Source: Planococcus citri
Taxonomy: Eukaryota; Arthropoda; Insecta; Hemiptera; Pseudococcidae
Reading direction: 5' to 3'
DNA length: 64,000 bases
Assembly: GCF_950023065.1 (NCBI RefSeq)
Contig: NC_088681.1
Span: forward strand, 2,046,001 to 2,110,000
The notes below the pieces were generated by a model that saw only the letters and a list, made by a program, of their open reading frames with translations, was not told where the DNA came from and did not search any database. Position numbers and translations under genes: made by a program. Positions 31,244-41,676 of the stretch are shown here, piece by piece (position 1 is the first letter of the stretch; every line of letters starts with the position of its first letter).

Positions 31244-32581
31244 GCTTTCATCGTAGATGGAGAAGTCCACCAGTTTATAAGGGTGCCATATGGATTGAAA
31301 GTGTCATCTGCATTATTTGTGAAAATGATAAACACCATCATGAAGACAAAAAAAGGCAGAACGAAGTATGTAGACGATGTGCTACTCAAGGCGATGACTT
31401 TCGAAGAGATGATGGAATTACTAGTTGATACACTGAAAATAATCAGAGAAAATGGACTTAGGCTCAATCCAAGAAAATCAAAGTTTTTCAAAAAGAGTAT
31501 CAACCATCTTGGTTTTCAACTCCAGCCTGGGGCAATTTTGAAGCAGAATAAAAAGCTCCAAAAGCTCGATGAATTCAAGAAAAAGCACACCAACAAGAAA
31601 GGTGAATTCAAACTCAAAAATGAAAAAGAGGTTATGGCATTTTTGGGAATTGTTGGATTCTACAAGCGCTTCATCGCAGATTATCAGCAGCTAGCAGTGC
31701 CACTTTATGAAGTGACTCGAAAAGAAAACTTCAAGTGGGGTGAAGAGCAGCAAAATGCATTAGAGATGTTGGAAACTGAATATCGTAAAGAGTTCAAATT
31801 AGCCACCCCAATTGATGGTGCAGATTTCTACTTAGAAACGAGTTTCACCCAAGATGCCATGAATGTGGTGGCATACCAGAAAGACGAAGATGGTGTAGAT
31901 CACGTTGTGCTATTTGTGAGCAACACATTTAAAGAGCACCAAAAGAAGTACACAATAATAGAGAAAGAGATGTACTCGCTCGCGAATGCATTAAAAAAAC
32001 TCGAAATGTGGCTTCATGGATATACTGTGCACGTCAGAAAGGACATAATGTCAGTTGTGCACCGATTTAACACCTTGGCTCAAATACATCGCAAAGCAGC
32101 GGCGTGGATAACGCATTTTAACTGTCACAATCTTGTCTATGACCTGCCAAAAAGAGTTGGAAAATGGTGGGATAGACAGGCACCTGAACTGACCCTATAC
32201 AACACGAATTGGACTCATATGGTGCCACTTGGCGTTGTTTACAAAGATTTGGTTAAAGAACAGTTGATTGATTGTCTTAAGAGGCTGGACTTGTACCAAA
32301 ACAGAGATGAAAATTGGTCAAAAGTCATTCGAAGACTTCAAGCAGACGAGATCGACATGACTTCTAAGCAGAGAAAAGCGAAGAAACAGCTCGAGAAAAA
32401 ATATGTCATTTTGGAAGAAGAAGAAGGTGTCAAAATACTACATCGAGTCAGAGAAGATGGATCAAAGGTGCCATGTATGCCTGACGAGTTGTATAAAGAT
32501 ACCATAATGTACCTACATGAAGAATACGGTCATGTGGGAGCTGCCAAGATTGATTCGATATTTCGACGCATGTATTATTAG
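31244..32581 (+). pseudogene. pol: Pol, second part: RT palm/thumb, degenerate RNase H, integrase zinc finger start
   Basis: RT resumes after the Copia target duplication with FIRVPYGLKVSSALF and the catalytic YVDD (31367-31378), then FLGIVGFYKRFI. The following retrotransposon RNase H (about 31800-32210) keeps the TIIEKEMYSLANAL helix but reads YLETSFTQDAM where TDAS is usual, and VRKDIMSVV where TDHKAL is usual. Two catalytic aspartates are therefore missing. The integrase zinc-binding region begins with HEEYGHVG near 32520. The frame ends at TAG 32579-32581, exactly where this family normally has tryptophan (the YYWP motif), so it looks like a nonsense change. The same frame continues after it. 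Confidence 0.9.
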
Positions 32582-34795
32582 CCAAATGTGCCAAAATCTG
32601 CCAAATTAGCTACAAGCGAATGCCTCGATTGCAAACACAATAAGAACTTTGGGCAGAAAAAGAAGCCAGAGTATGCTCAAATTGAGTCTTATGGCATAGC
32701 AGATGTCTTGTCAGCTGACTTAATTGGCCAAATCGCTAACAGAGCCAAGGACCCAAAATACATGCTAGTCGTGAAGTGTGTCTTCACTGCCAAAGTGTGG
32801 CTCAAAACCCTGATTGTGGCTACTAAAGAAGAGGTCTCAAAAGCGATGAAAGAGATACTCGAAGAGATAAAGAAACTGGGGCACAAGGTGCGCAAAGTGA
32901 TCACTGATAATGGTACTCAGTTTGTAAGTGATACCTGGAATGATTTACTCAAATACTATGGTGTGAAAATTGGCCACACCACCAAGTATAATCCACAATC
33001 AAGTTTAGTGGAAAGAACAATGAGAATAATTGGCGACAGGCTGAGAGTAAAAATCAACCAATCAGCTGAGGACTTCGATTACACTCATCATGGCTGGCAC
33101 AAATATGCCAAACAGGTGGAAAATGAAATAAATAATACACCTACAGAATTCGGAGTGAAGCCAAATGAAGTTTGGGGAATTCCTGATAACTTGGCTCAAG
33201 ATTTGCCAGTACCTAACACTGGAATAAATGCCAAATTCGAATTGAGTAAATTACGAGAAGAGCAACGTGCCAACAATGTTCCATCTATAACGTCAGAAGA
33301 AGCTCTAAAACTCAAAATGGATCCAAAAAAGCTCATTGTTGATAAGAAAGGGTTTGTCTGGGTAGCTGTGGATGGAGCTTGTTCCCAAAATGGCACAGAT
33401 GAAGCAAAAGCGGGTATCGGAATCAGTTGGACACCTAGTGGAGACTTCAATGTTTCGGAAAGAGTTGTGCACCCAGAATACAAAAATTCGAATAATTTGG
33501 CAGAAATCATTGCGCTGATAAAAGCGATGGAAATTGCTTTAAAAAACCAGATAGAGAAGCTCAAAGTATTTTCGGATTCCAATTACTTGGTCACTGCAGT
33601 AAATCACAATTCAAAGAGATGGGTAGAAAATAACTGGAAAAATACCAACAAAAAACCAGTGCATCATAAAGCAGTGTTCCAGCAGGTCATTGAACTCTCT
33701 AAAAAATTCAAGGAGTTCGAGTTAAGACATGTAAGGGCGAGAAAATACGATCATAATAATTTCGTAGCTGACAAATTGGCCAGAAAGGCTGTTTATACTC
33801 AAGAAGTGGTTGATGAGAACATTGAAAATATGACCCAGCAGCAGGCTTTAGTGAATTTCATTCGCGAAAAAAGAATGCAGCAGAGAATAAATAATGGGGT
33901 CGCTTTCAATAAATTACATGGGCCCCCTACCATTTTCGAAAATGGTGAATTGGTCATGTTAACTTCTCATCGTTTGTCATCATATGAAAAAGGACTTTCA
34001 AAAAAGCTATTTCAAAAACGCTATGGTCCATATACAGTCGAACAGCACGTGGGTAGCAATTGCTATATGGTCAAAAATGTAGCTGACCCTACTGACGAGC
34101 AGATTGTTAACACTCGCCAAATGACGTCATACCTCAATAAAAACCAGTTGGAAGAACTCAAAAATGACCTGAAGCAGAGATCAAAATTCGACAACAGAGA
34201 TTTGGTGGAAAAAATCAGAGATTTTTCGAAGAAAAAAACCACAAATCAGAGTGCTGAAATGGAAGAAGAAAATACTGATGAGGAGGAGGTCGATGACCCT
34301 AGAGATCCGGAATATTTACCAAGAGGTTCGCGAAAGCAGCCTGAAAAAACCCTGGAAAAAATCCGCCAAAATTGCGAAGCAGAGAGACCTAAAAGAGATG
34401 TTACAAAACATGATGCAGAATTCCGCGAGATAAAAAAGAGATTACGAAAAAAGCTCCCCCCCCTCCTAGAGAAAAAGCTCGAAGATTGTCTCAAACAAAC
34501 GTTTCCGGACGAAGAGGAGTACAAAGAGAAGAGGGAAGCGGCGCGGGAGAGATATGAAACGCGTTCGAGAACGAAGCAGGTACCTACCAACGCTGAAAGC
34601 TCGAACTTGCGAGATAAAAATGCACCGGATGGCCTTGATAATCCTCGTAACAAAAAGAAGCGAAAAAAGACCGTGAATTTCATCTACCTAGAGATGTTAG
34701 AATGGGATGAACGTGCATACTTCGTGCAAGCTTTCAAAGCATATGATAAGAACAAGCTAAAACAGGCTGAAAAGTGCAATAGAGATAACGAATAA
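32582..34795 (+). pseudogene. pol: Pol, third part: integrase core, inserted RNase H1, integrase GPY/F module and tail
   Basis: The integrase zinc finger finishes with CLDCKH. The core has catalytic D (SADLIG, 32717), D (ITDNGTQF, 32906) and E (SLVERTMR, 33011), with 34 residues between the last two. From about 33350 to 33790 a complete RNase H1-like domain follows: D (VAVDGACSQNG, 33371), E (NNLAEIIAL, 33503), D (VFSDSNYL, 33575) and D (FVADKLAR, 33770), plus AGIGISW. Only after it comes the integrase C-terminal module with GELVMLTS and KRYGPYTV (34025). A charged Lys/Glu-rich tail of about 220 residues ends at 34795. The frame is open throughout; only the upstream TAG and the Copia insertion break Pol. 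Confidence 0.92.
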
Positions 34796-35096
34796 AGTAT
34801 GCTGTCATCCAAAAGCTCGGCGATGAAAATTACCGTTATCATAAGTTTAAGTTATTTTTAGTATTTTAACAATAGAAAGTTTTACTTGGGAAAAACCTCG
34901 CTAGACGTAATCGTAAGTTGTGCTTTTATAATAACTAGAATTAGGCAAAATTTTTCAAGTCTTTACACAGAGGCGTAATATTAGATAGTGTGTACTGCAT
35001 CAGAGGGGCGTGGTAACCGGTTCCCACCACTTTCAAGTTGATAAAAGCTCGCAAACGTTCGAGCTTTCAAACGTTTCATCGTCATTACGTTAAAGA

Positions 35097-35492
35097 ATGT
35101 GGCCGGTCGAAGTTCGATTGCGATTTTGGCTCGTGTTTGCCGAATACGTTCGCAAGTTGGCAAGACAGTCGCGATTATTACGAGAGTTTACTACGGTGGT
35201 TCCAGCGGAACGCTCATTCTCCGTGCTTGATTTCCAGTCAGATTTTCGGCATCTCAATTGGAGTTTAACTCCAAATAGAGAGGTTCAAAATGACGCAGCC
35301 AGATTCGAGTGGAGTACTGAGTCTGAGTCAGATCAAGATTTCCCTGAACCTGAGTATTGGAACGAGGCTGAGAGCGAATTTAGCAGCGAGTGCGAGGCAC
35401 GCAGGGATTTTTATCCGAGCTCCAGTGAATCAGAGACGTTCCACTCCATAGATTGGGATTCAGACGACACATACATAACCGATTCGTGGTAA
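35097..35492 (+). CDS. Accessory ORF A after pol (131 aa)
   Basis: It lies 300 bases after pol, in the envelope position. The N-terminal 45 residues are basic and hydrophobic (MWPVEVRLRFWLVFAEYVRK), too short and too charged for a clear signal peptide. The rest is strongly acidic with Ser/Glu/Asp clusters (WSTESESDQDFPEPEYWNE, SSSESETFHSIDWDSDD), resembling an acidic interaction tail. I know no homologue. Its frame is open and the composition is unlike the flanking AT-rich sequence, so translation is plausible but unproven. Confidence 0.4.
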   Translation: MWPVEVRLRFWLVFAEYVRKLARQSRLLREFTTVVPAERSFSVLDFQSDFRHLNWSLTPNREVQNDAARFEWSTESESDQDFPEPEYWNEAESEFSSECEARRDFYPSSSESETFHSIDWDSDDTYITDSW

Positions 35493-35698
35493 GAGCCAAA
35501 AGAGAAGTGCCAAAATACTGAAGCCGAAGAGGAAGATTGGCCTCCGACAGCCATTTTTTGGTATTAGATGGCCGAAATCTACAGAACGAGAATAAGATTC
35601 AACCAGAGAAGTTACAAATTCACGATTCAAGTAACACCTCGCCTTCGGCTATTGAATTTGGTTCGAAGATACAATCCTAACGTCAATCGATAACCAAA

Positions 35699-36466
35699 AT
35701 GGAAATTAACCATGCATTTGGTAAATATGGCGTTGGGTGCAAGTCGGTTATGTGTCCTTCATGTCACCTGTTAAAAGAGGAGGAAAGAGAAACAACATAC
35801 TACCTTCTCCACGTATGTACCCACATTGGAAAACTCGAATTTAAGAATTTAACCTCCATACCAACGATGCTAGATATTCACTCGTCACCAAAAGAAGAAC
35901 TGGAGGAAGGAGAGATACCTGATTTTGAGGAGGAAAAGATCAAAAGAGAAGAGCCAGCCCCGCTGAATCTAAAAATCAGCTCAGTGAAATCCCTGACAAA
36001 GGAAACGAAGTCAGAGACAATGAAAAAGGGGCCAGCCGTAGCTCCATGGCTCAAGTTTATCAGTTCGAGTTCAAAATCAACCGATACAGAGAGGTTTGAA
36101 ATATTTCCTGATACCAGTGTGCTGAAAGAAGAAACTCAAACAATCGAAACATACGAGCAAAGAGTAAGAGAGGTGATAAAATTCAAATCAGAAAACACAA
36201 TCATGATCAGAAAAACGTGTGTGGACTTGACATGGTCGTCAAGTGATGAAAAACGGACAGAGACCAAAATTCAAAGATGCTCGAAGAGAAAGACTGCGGT
36301 AAAGGCGAGACAGAGAATCAAGAAACAACTCAGTAAGGAGAATAAGGACGACAAGGCTCGAGAAGATACTGAAGTCATCATCGCGGGAATATTCGATCCT
36401 AGAAAAAACCCGAATGCCAGAAAAGTCAAGATAAATAGAAGATTCGATGTAGACTACGTCCCTTGA
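35699..36466 (+). CDS. Accessory ORF B after pol (255 aa), putative Cys/His N-terminus
   Basis: This is the longest ORF between pol and the 3' LTR. Residues about 13-42 contain CKSVMCPSCH and, about 17 residues later, HVCTHIG, a Cys/His spacing that could bind one zinc ion. The remainder is highly charged and mostly disordered-looking. It includes ELEEGEIPDFEEEK, a Ser-rich patch and a basic C-terminal segment (RCSKRKTAVKARQRIKKQLS). It has no membrane segment, so it is not an envelope. By position it may be a nucleic-acid-binding accessory protein of the element. I do not recognise it. Confidence 0.5.
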   Translation: MEINHAFGKYGVGCKSVMCPSCHLLKEEERETTYYLLHVCTHIGKLEFKNLTSIPTMLDIHSSPKEELEEGEIPDFEEEKIKREEPAPLNLKISSVKSLTKETKSETMKKGPAVAPWLKFISSSSKSTDTERFEIFPDTSVLKEETQTIETYEQRVREVIKFKSENTIMIRKTCVDLTWSSSDEKRTETKIQRCSKRKTAVKARQRIKKQLSKENKDDKAREDTEVIIAGIFDPRKNPNARKVKINRRFDVDYVP

Positions 36467-36774
36467 TATTGCGGTAATTGTTCCTAGAAATAGAAGTTTT
36501 ATTTTTTTATCGTAAGTTTTTGCCTCTGTGTAAGTTTTTGTTTTTATTTATTTGGTTAAAATATAGCTTCATAAAGCACTGTAATTTGTGACTAATTTAT
36601 TAGTTGACCTAGTTATAGAGATCGTTATTCTAGATATGTGTAGAATTTTTTTTTCTAAGAGAGGTTGAAAAATTCGCGTGAGTGTGCGTTAAGGAATTTT
36701 GAAAATAGAGAAGTTCAAAATTCAAGTTCGATAGAGGGTCGAGAGAGGCGCGAGAAAGTTTTCGGTGCGAAAAA

Positions 36775-36981
36775 ATGAGAGAAATCGCAACTTTCGAACT
36801 CGAAAAAAGTTGCAACCGGCCAGCTGTCAGTGTACATAGACAGATGTTCCTAGCTGTCCGTGGGAATAGCCAAATGTTCCCAGCTGTGTGTGGGGATAGC
36901 AACGAGCGACTAGCTGTCCGTGATGATAACGCGGAACCAACGCAACACAACACGAGAGAAAACGAACGCGACACGATCTAA
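36775..36981 (+). CDS. Short ORF carrying a 30-bp tandem repeat
   Basis: From 36822 three exact-length 30-bp units plus a partial fourth (to about 36930) each begin AGCTGTCNGTG. In the 68-codon frame this gives a 10-residue repeat beginning AVRGNS / AVCGDS / AVRDDN. Whether it is translated is unknown. It could instead be a structured or protein-binding RNA repeat in the element's 3' region. Confidence 0.35.
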   Translation: MREIATFELEKSCNRPAVSVHRQMFLAVRGNSQMFPAVCGDSNERLAVRDDNAEPTQHNTRENERDTI

Positions 36982-38444
36982 AACTTCAATACGCGTAAAC
37001 AGAGATATAAAAACGAGATACTTACTTCAGCAGAGATGAGAAAAAGGATTCCAGCTCCAGCTCCAGAAAAATTTCCAGTTTTCGAAAAAGTCAGTTCGCT
37101 GGCAAAAGAGATGTTGAAAAATTACATTAACATGAATGAGAAAAATGAAAAACTAGTCGTAAATTCGACGTACCTGCAATTCTGGACACTGCAGCGTTTT
37201 TTTCCGGCATTTCTGTTCAATACGGATGCTGTAGGCTGAGAGTTCAGTCATCCCTGACGGAAGGTGCGTCGTAAGAAAAAGAAGAACGACTCGCCTAGTG
37301 TTTCTAGATGTGGCAGCAATTCGGCTGTAACAGAAATGATGAGAAAATTAACGTGAAGAAAAATAGAAACAACTCATCTGCATCTCGAAATGATGAAAGC
37401 CAACTCACTCAGTCAGGCAAGTGGATCCAATTTCCACGATGGCGGCATCGTTCCAAACTCCTTCGAAACAAGAAAAAGAAGAAAAACAGCTCCCAATGTA
37501 TTATTGTTGACAAGGTGGCGAATTCGCCGAATAAACGCAACATCGGCTCGAAGACCACCTAAAGAAAAGAAAAAAACGAGTCACCTGGTGAGCTTCCGTA
37601 GCGACAAGGTACACAAATGGTACTTGATCAAGGAAAAAAAGAAAACAAAAACTCACCAAGCTGAGATAGCTGCTGTGGCTGGTGAAGAATCGCTGTCCGT
37701 GCCTGTGGCTGAGAAAATATCGTTGAAGTACCTGGAACGGAGATAAACAGAGCTTAGCAAAATTCAACATACGAGAATTTTGGAAAATTTAGCAGAGAAG
37801 TTAGAAACTTACCCTGGTGTTGAGCTGAGTCAAAAACAGTCACCTCCGTCCGGTTCCAGTGAATTTATTTCGACGCCGGGAAAGTTGCTGCTGGAAAAGA
37901 AAAGTATCATCGTTAGTTTAACACCTACAAATACGACGTGGAACGCGTAATTAATCAAAAAGTACCTGTTAATTGCTTCAGAAGAAGAGTTCATCGATCC
38001 CGTGTTGGTAAACAAGCTGTTGGCACGAGTTGCGCAAATTTTTGGCCCTGTGTCGAACCAGTTGACACGCACCTCAACGTTCATTTTTATGCACATTTCT
38101 CTATATTTTTTTATGTAAATATTTTGTGTTTGTGAATTTTGTAGCATCTTAGCGACTAAGTTTTAACCTGTTTTAGTACTTAGATGACAAATTGTTTGCA
38201 CCTAAGGTAATTTTAAGTCGCTAGTGCCATGAAAGTTTAGCAGAGATGTTTCAAATTTGGAAATTTCGACTTGTTGGAAGTCATGGATGGATGCCGAAGA
38301 ACCTAGCTATTCAACATCTTGGAAGCTGCGGGTTCATAGAAGCGGGGCAGAGGGGCCCTACCGTCCGTTGTCCGATTGGCCAAGTTTTGGCTTCAATGAT
38401 CCAGCATCTCCGATGTCCATGCTGTTCAATGGAAGCGGGGCATA
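36982..38444 (+). other. 3' region of the Ty3/gypsy-like element with small overlapping frames and polypurine tract
   Basis: Frames at 37036-37239, 37308-37562 and 37390-37746 are short, lysine-rich, overlap one another and match nothing I know. They may be exons of a spliced accessory RNA or noise. A purine-rich GGAAGCGGGG (38431-38440) just before the 3' LTR is the likely polypurine tract; a similar AGCGGGGCAGAGGGG lies about 100 bp upstream. Confidence 0.5.
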
Positions 38445-38903
38445 TGTACCGGTAGGGGATGCGCCCGCAGCTTCCACCTAGAGGGAAGTTGTGTTCCTGT
38501 CGGAGTGGCAGCACTGCTTACGAGTAGTGCACTCTATCGAACTAGTTCGAGATGCGCCACTCCGAGCTTCGAGCTTTGAAAGCTCGTTAGGTATATTTTC
38601 ACTGGTGCTAGCGTAAGGTAGCAAGTTCAGAGCTTCCGCTTGTAGTCGATACTACAAGTGTATTTTTATTCAATAATGTGTAGTGTATTTTATTATAAAT
38701 CTTCGCGTGTGTTATACCAGAGAAGTGAATAAAATATTACAAACATTTAGCGGTCTTATGATCATTTATGAGGTGTCTCAACATCATTGCAATTTGATAT
38801 CTTTCGCAAGGATATCGGGCAAGTTTAGGTTCCCTGGGCTTATTATATGCACGCTGGTTTTAACGAGGTCTCCCTCAAAGTAAAGACCTCCCAAACCACC
38901 ACA
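38445..38903 (+). repeat. 3' LTR of the Ty3/gypsy-like element
   Basis: TG...CA ends and near identity to 14856-15314, followed by the target duplication ACTT at 38904-38907. A 66-codon frame inside is a by-product. Confidence 0.95.
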
Positions 38904-40581
38904 ACTTGCACGAAATTTTTCAAATTTTACGAAGGTAGATCGAAAGATCATGTAAAAATTTATCACCTGTCAAAATTTCGAGTGCTAAAGTGCGTTTTTC
39001 GATTTTTGGTGAATTTTTAAAAATTGAATTTAAGTCAAAAATGAGGGAAAAAATCAAAATTTTACCAAAATTGACCAAGAAAGCTGAAATTTGAGATATA
39101 CCGTATTTTCGATATGCCAAATTGATTGGAAACGGTTTCAACCCGTTTTGAGCAGTTCTGGAGCCTCCAGCAGATTTTTGAAACTCGAAATTCCCACAAA
39201 ATTCCATCAAATTGGAGTTGTAAAACTAAAATTTATTCTAAAAACCAATTTCAATACGCTACGAAGTACTGCAGGTGAATTTCAAATCGTTTTGGAGCCT
39301 CCAGCGACTTTCTGAAAATTCCTGAAGCCCCCAACAGATTTTTGAAAATCTAAATTTTCACAAAATTTCATCAAATGGAGATGGAAAGCTGAAATTTACT
39401 CTACACTCCAATTTTAACACCCTCTGAAGACGACTTCAGGTGGGTTCAAGTCATTTTAGGGCCTCCAGCGACTTTTTTGAAAATTACTGTAGCCTCCATT
39501 AGATTTTTGAAACTTGAACTTTCCCCAACATTAATTTATCAAATAGAGTTGGCAAGCTGAAATTTACTTCGCAGACTATATGGTGGTTTCAAATGGTTTT
39601 GAAGCTTCCAGCTACTTTTAGGAAATTTTAATTTTCCATAAAAACGCCATACAACCTTTCAAAAAGGTGCTGGAAGCTCCAAAACAACTTGAAATCCACC
39701 AGCAGTCTACTTCGTAGTGTATTGAAATTAGTTTGCAGAATGAATTTCGACTCTTCATCTCAGTTTGATGAAATTTTGGGGAAATTTCAAATTTCAAAAA
39801 TCTACTGGAGGCTCCAGTAATTTTCAAAAAAGTCGCTGGAGGCCCTAAAATGACTTGAACCCACCTGAAGTCGTCTTCAGAGGGTGTTAAAATTGGAGTG
39901 TAGAGTAAATTTCAGCTTTCCATCTCCATTTGATGAAATTTTGTGAAAATTTAAAGCTTCAAAAATCTGCTGGGAGCTTCAGAAATTTTCATAAAGTTGC
40001 CGGCGGCTCCAAAACGACTTGAAATGCACCAGCAGTCAACTTCGTAGTGTATTGAAATCAGTTCGCAGAATGAATTTCGACTCTCCTTCTCAGTTTGATG
40101 AAATTTTGGGGAAATTTCAAGTTTCAAAAATCTACTGGAGGCTCCAGTAACTTTCAAAAAAGTCGCTGGAGGCTCTAAAATGACTTGAACCCACCTGAAG
40201 TCGTCTTCAAAGGGTGTTAAATTGGAGTGTAGTGTAAATTTCAGCTTTCCATCTCCATTTGAGGAAATTTTGTGAAAATTTAAAGTTTCAAAAATTTGCT
40301 GGAGGCTTCAGGAATTTTCAGAAAGTCGCTTGAGGCTCCAAAACGGTTTGAAATTCATCCGCAGTACTTCGTAGCGTATCGAAATTAGTTTTTCGAATAA
40401 ATTTTATCTTTACAACTCCAATTTGATGGAATTTTGTGGGAATTTCGAGTTTCAAAAATCTGCTGGAGGCTTCAGAACTGCTCAAAACTGGTTGAAACCG
40501 TTTCCAATCAATTTGGCATGTCGAAAATAGGGTATATCTCAAATTTCAGCTTTCTTGGTCAATTTGGTAAAATTTTGATTT
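38904..40581. repeat. Fold-back repeat copy A, central palindrome
   Basis: The sequence from about 38904 to 39650 (ATTTTCGATATGCCAAATTG, then GGAGCCTCCAGCAGATTTTT) returns as reverse complement from about 39660 to 40581 (TCTGCTGGAGGCTTCAG, then AATCAATTTGGCATGTCG). Each arm is itself built from shorter units around CCTCCAGCGACTTTTTGAAA. Six-frame ORFs here (39091-40542) come from the repeat. The right arm is interrupted by the solo LTR at 40582 and resumes briefly at 41643-41676. Confidence 0.85.
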
Positions 40582-41642
40582 TGTTATCTTAGAAATGATA
40601 GGGATTAGCTAGTGATGATTGTTCTCATAATGGTTAAGATAATGGTCCATCTCATAAATATCACCTAAGGGGGGACATTTATTCGACTCCTAGCTAGCTC
40701 AGATGGGAGTCCTGTAGAGTAATCACTATATTTCTAAGTCATCAAGTACATAAATAATCAACATTTAAATACCATCTATGTACACAAGGTTTATTTTGAG
40801 AAGATATTCACTACATTGGCTACATCTATAACATATTGAGATATGTTATTACTTCGACGAATGTGCTCTATCTAAACAAGTAGGATGGTACTTAAGGTAC
40901 TTCTCCCGGGTGAATCATGCCAATTATACAAGGAATTGAGACCATACTGGCTGCGCAATGTACAACAACCATGTAAGCGAAATATGTCGAATTATGCGTA
41001 AGTGAGGAATCTCTGCTCCATCCCTTACGACGATTGACTTCATCTATTAATTACGATACAATTATAATTAATACAGTGGAGACACCACCATGTAAGTACC
41101 CACTTACCTAACACTGCTGACCGTCTCACCACCTCTTTTCCGTAGCCTACCCCAATAATAGTGGCTGTCGGTGGCTGCTTTACTTTGAAGAGACTCACGT
41201 TACACACGCATCCCTCTCAATGCCTGGGTACATCTCGAGTAGACCGCAAAATTAGGTATAATCGTCGGATTAACACCATTGTAATTATAAACCAACGATT
41301 ACGATTAGACTTTAATTTAATCTAGTCCACACGCGAGGTGGGTAAAATAATAGAATAATACTACTTAGGCCGAGGCCTGTCTTCGTATACAGATTACTCC
41401 CTGACCACATACTTCGACGAGGATCCTACCACGGCCGATTGTAGAAACCAAGTGAAGAGACACTCGTATCGCCAGAAGCTCGTGCCTCCTTGGCGATTGA
41501 CAGATGTCTTTCACACCCTAATATTTGAATACTTTCCCACGTACTCGGTACCTTTTATTACCCAATAAAGATAAATCACATCGCGTAAAAGGTAACCCTA
41601 AGAATAATCACCAAGCAGGTGGAGGCAGATTGCACCATAACA
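40582..41642. mobile_element. Probable solo LTR, 1061 bp
   Basis: The segment begins TGTTATCTTAG and ends CACCATAACA. It is flanked by ATTT at 40578-40581 and 41643-41646, and interrupts the fold-back arm precisely: TTTTGATTT before and ATTTTTTCCCTCA after join to match the other arm. No coding frame. The family is unknown to me. A different TG...CA-ended element cannot be excluded. Confidence 0.7.
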
Positions 41643-41676
41643 ATTTTTTCCCTCATTTTTGACCTAAATTCGATTA

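Larger units (their letters stand above)
14856..38903 (+). mobile_element. Ty3/gypsy-like LTR retrotransposon carrying a nested Copia element
   Basis: LTRs at 14856-15314 and 38445-38903 (459 bp each, TG...CA) differ at one base (15152 G, 38741 A). The target duplication is ACTT (14852-14855 and 38904-38907), and the empty site is visible in the related repeat near 55500. Without the nested element it is about 13.8 kb, long for the group. Order: upstream ORF, gag, -1 frameshift site, pol (protease, RT, degenerate RNase H, integrase, added RNase H1, GPY/F), several short ORFs, LTR. The domain order RT-RNH-IN places it with Ty3/gypsy. RT is split by Copia and integrase has a TAG, so this copy cannot make full Pol. 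Confidence 0.93.

Noticed and set aside
35097..36466. Envelope gene of the Ty3/gypsy-like element
   Set aside because: The ORFs in the envelope position lack a signal peptide, fusion peptide and transmembrane segment.
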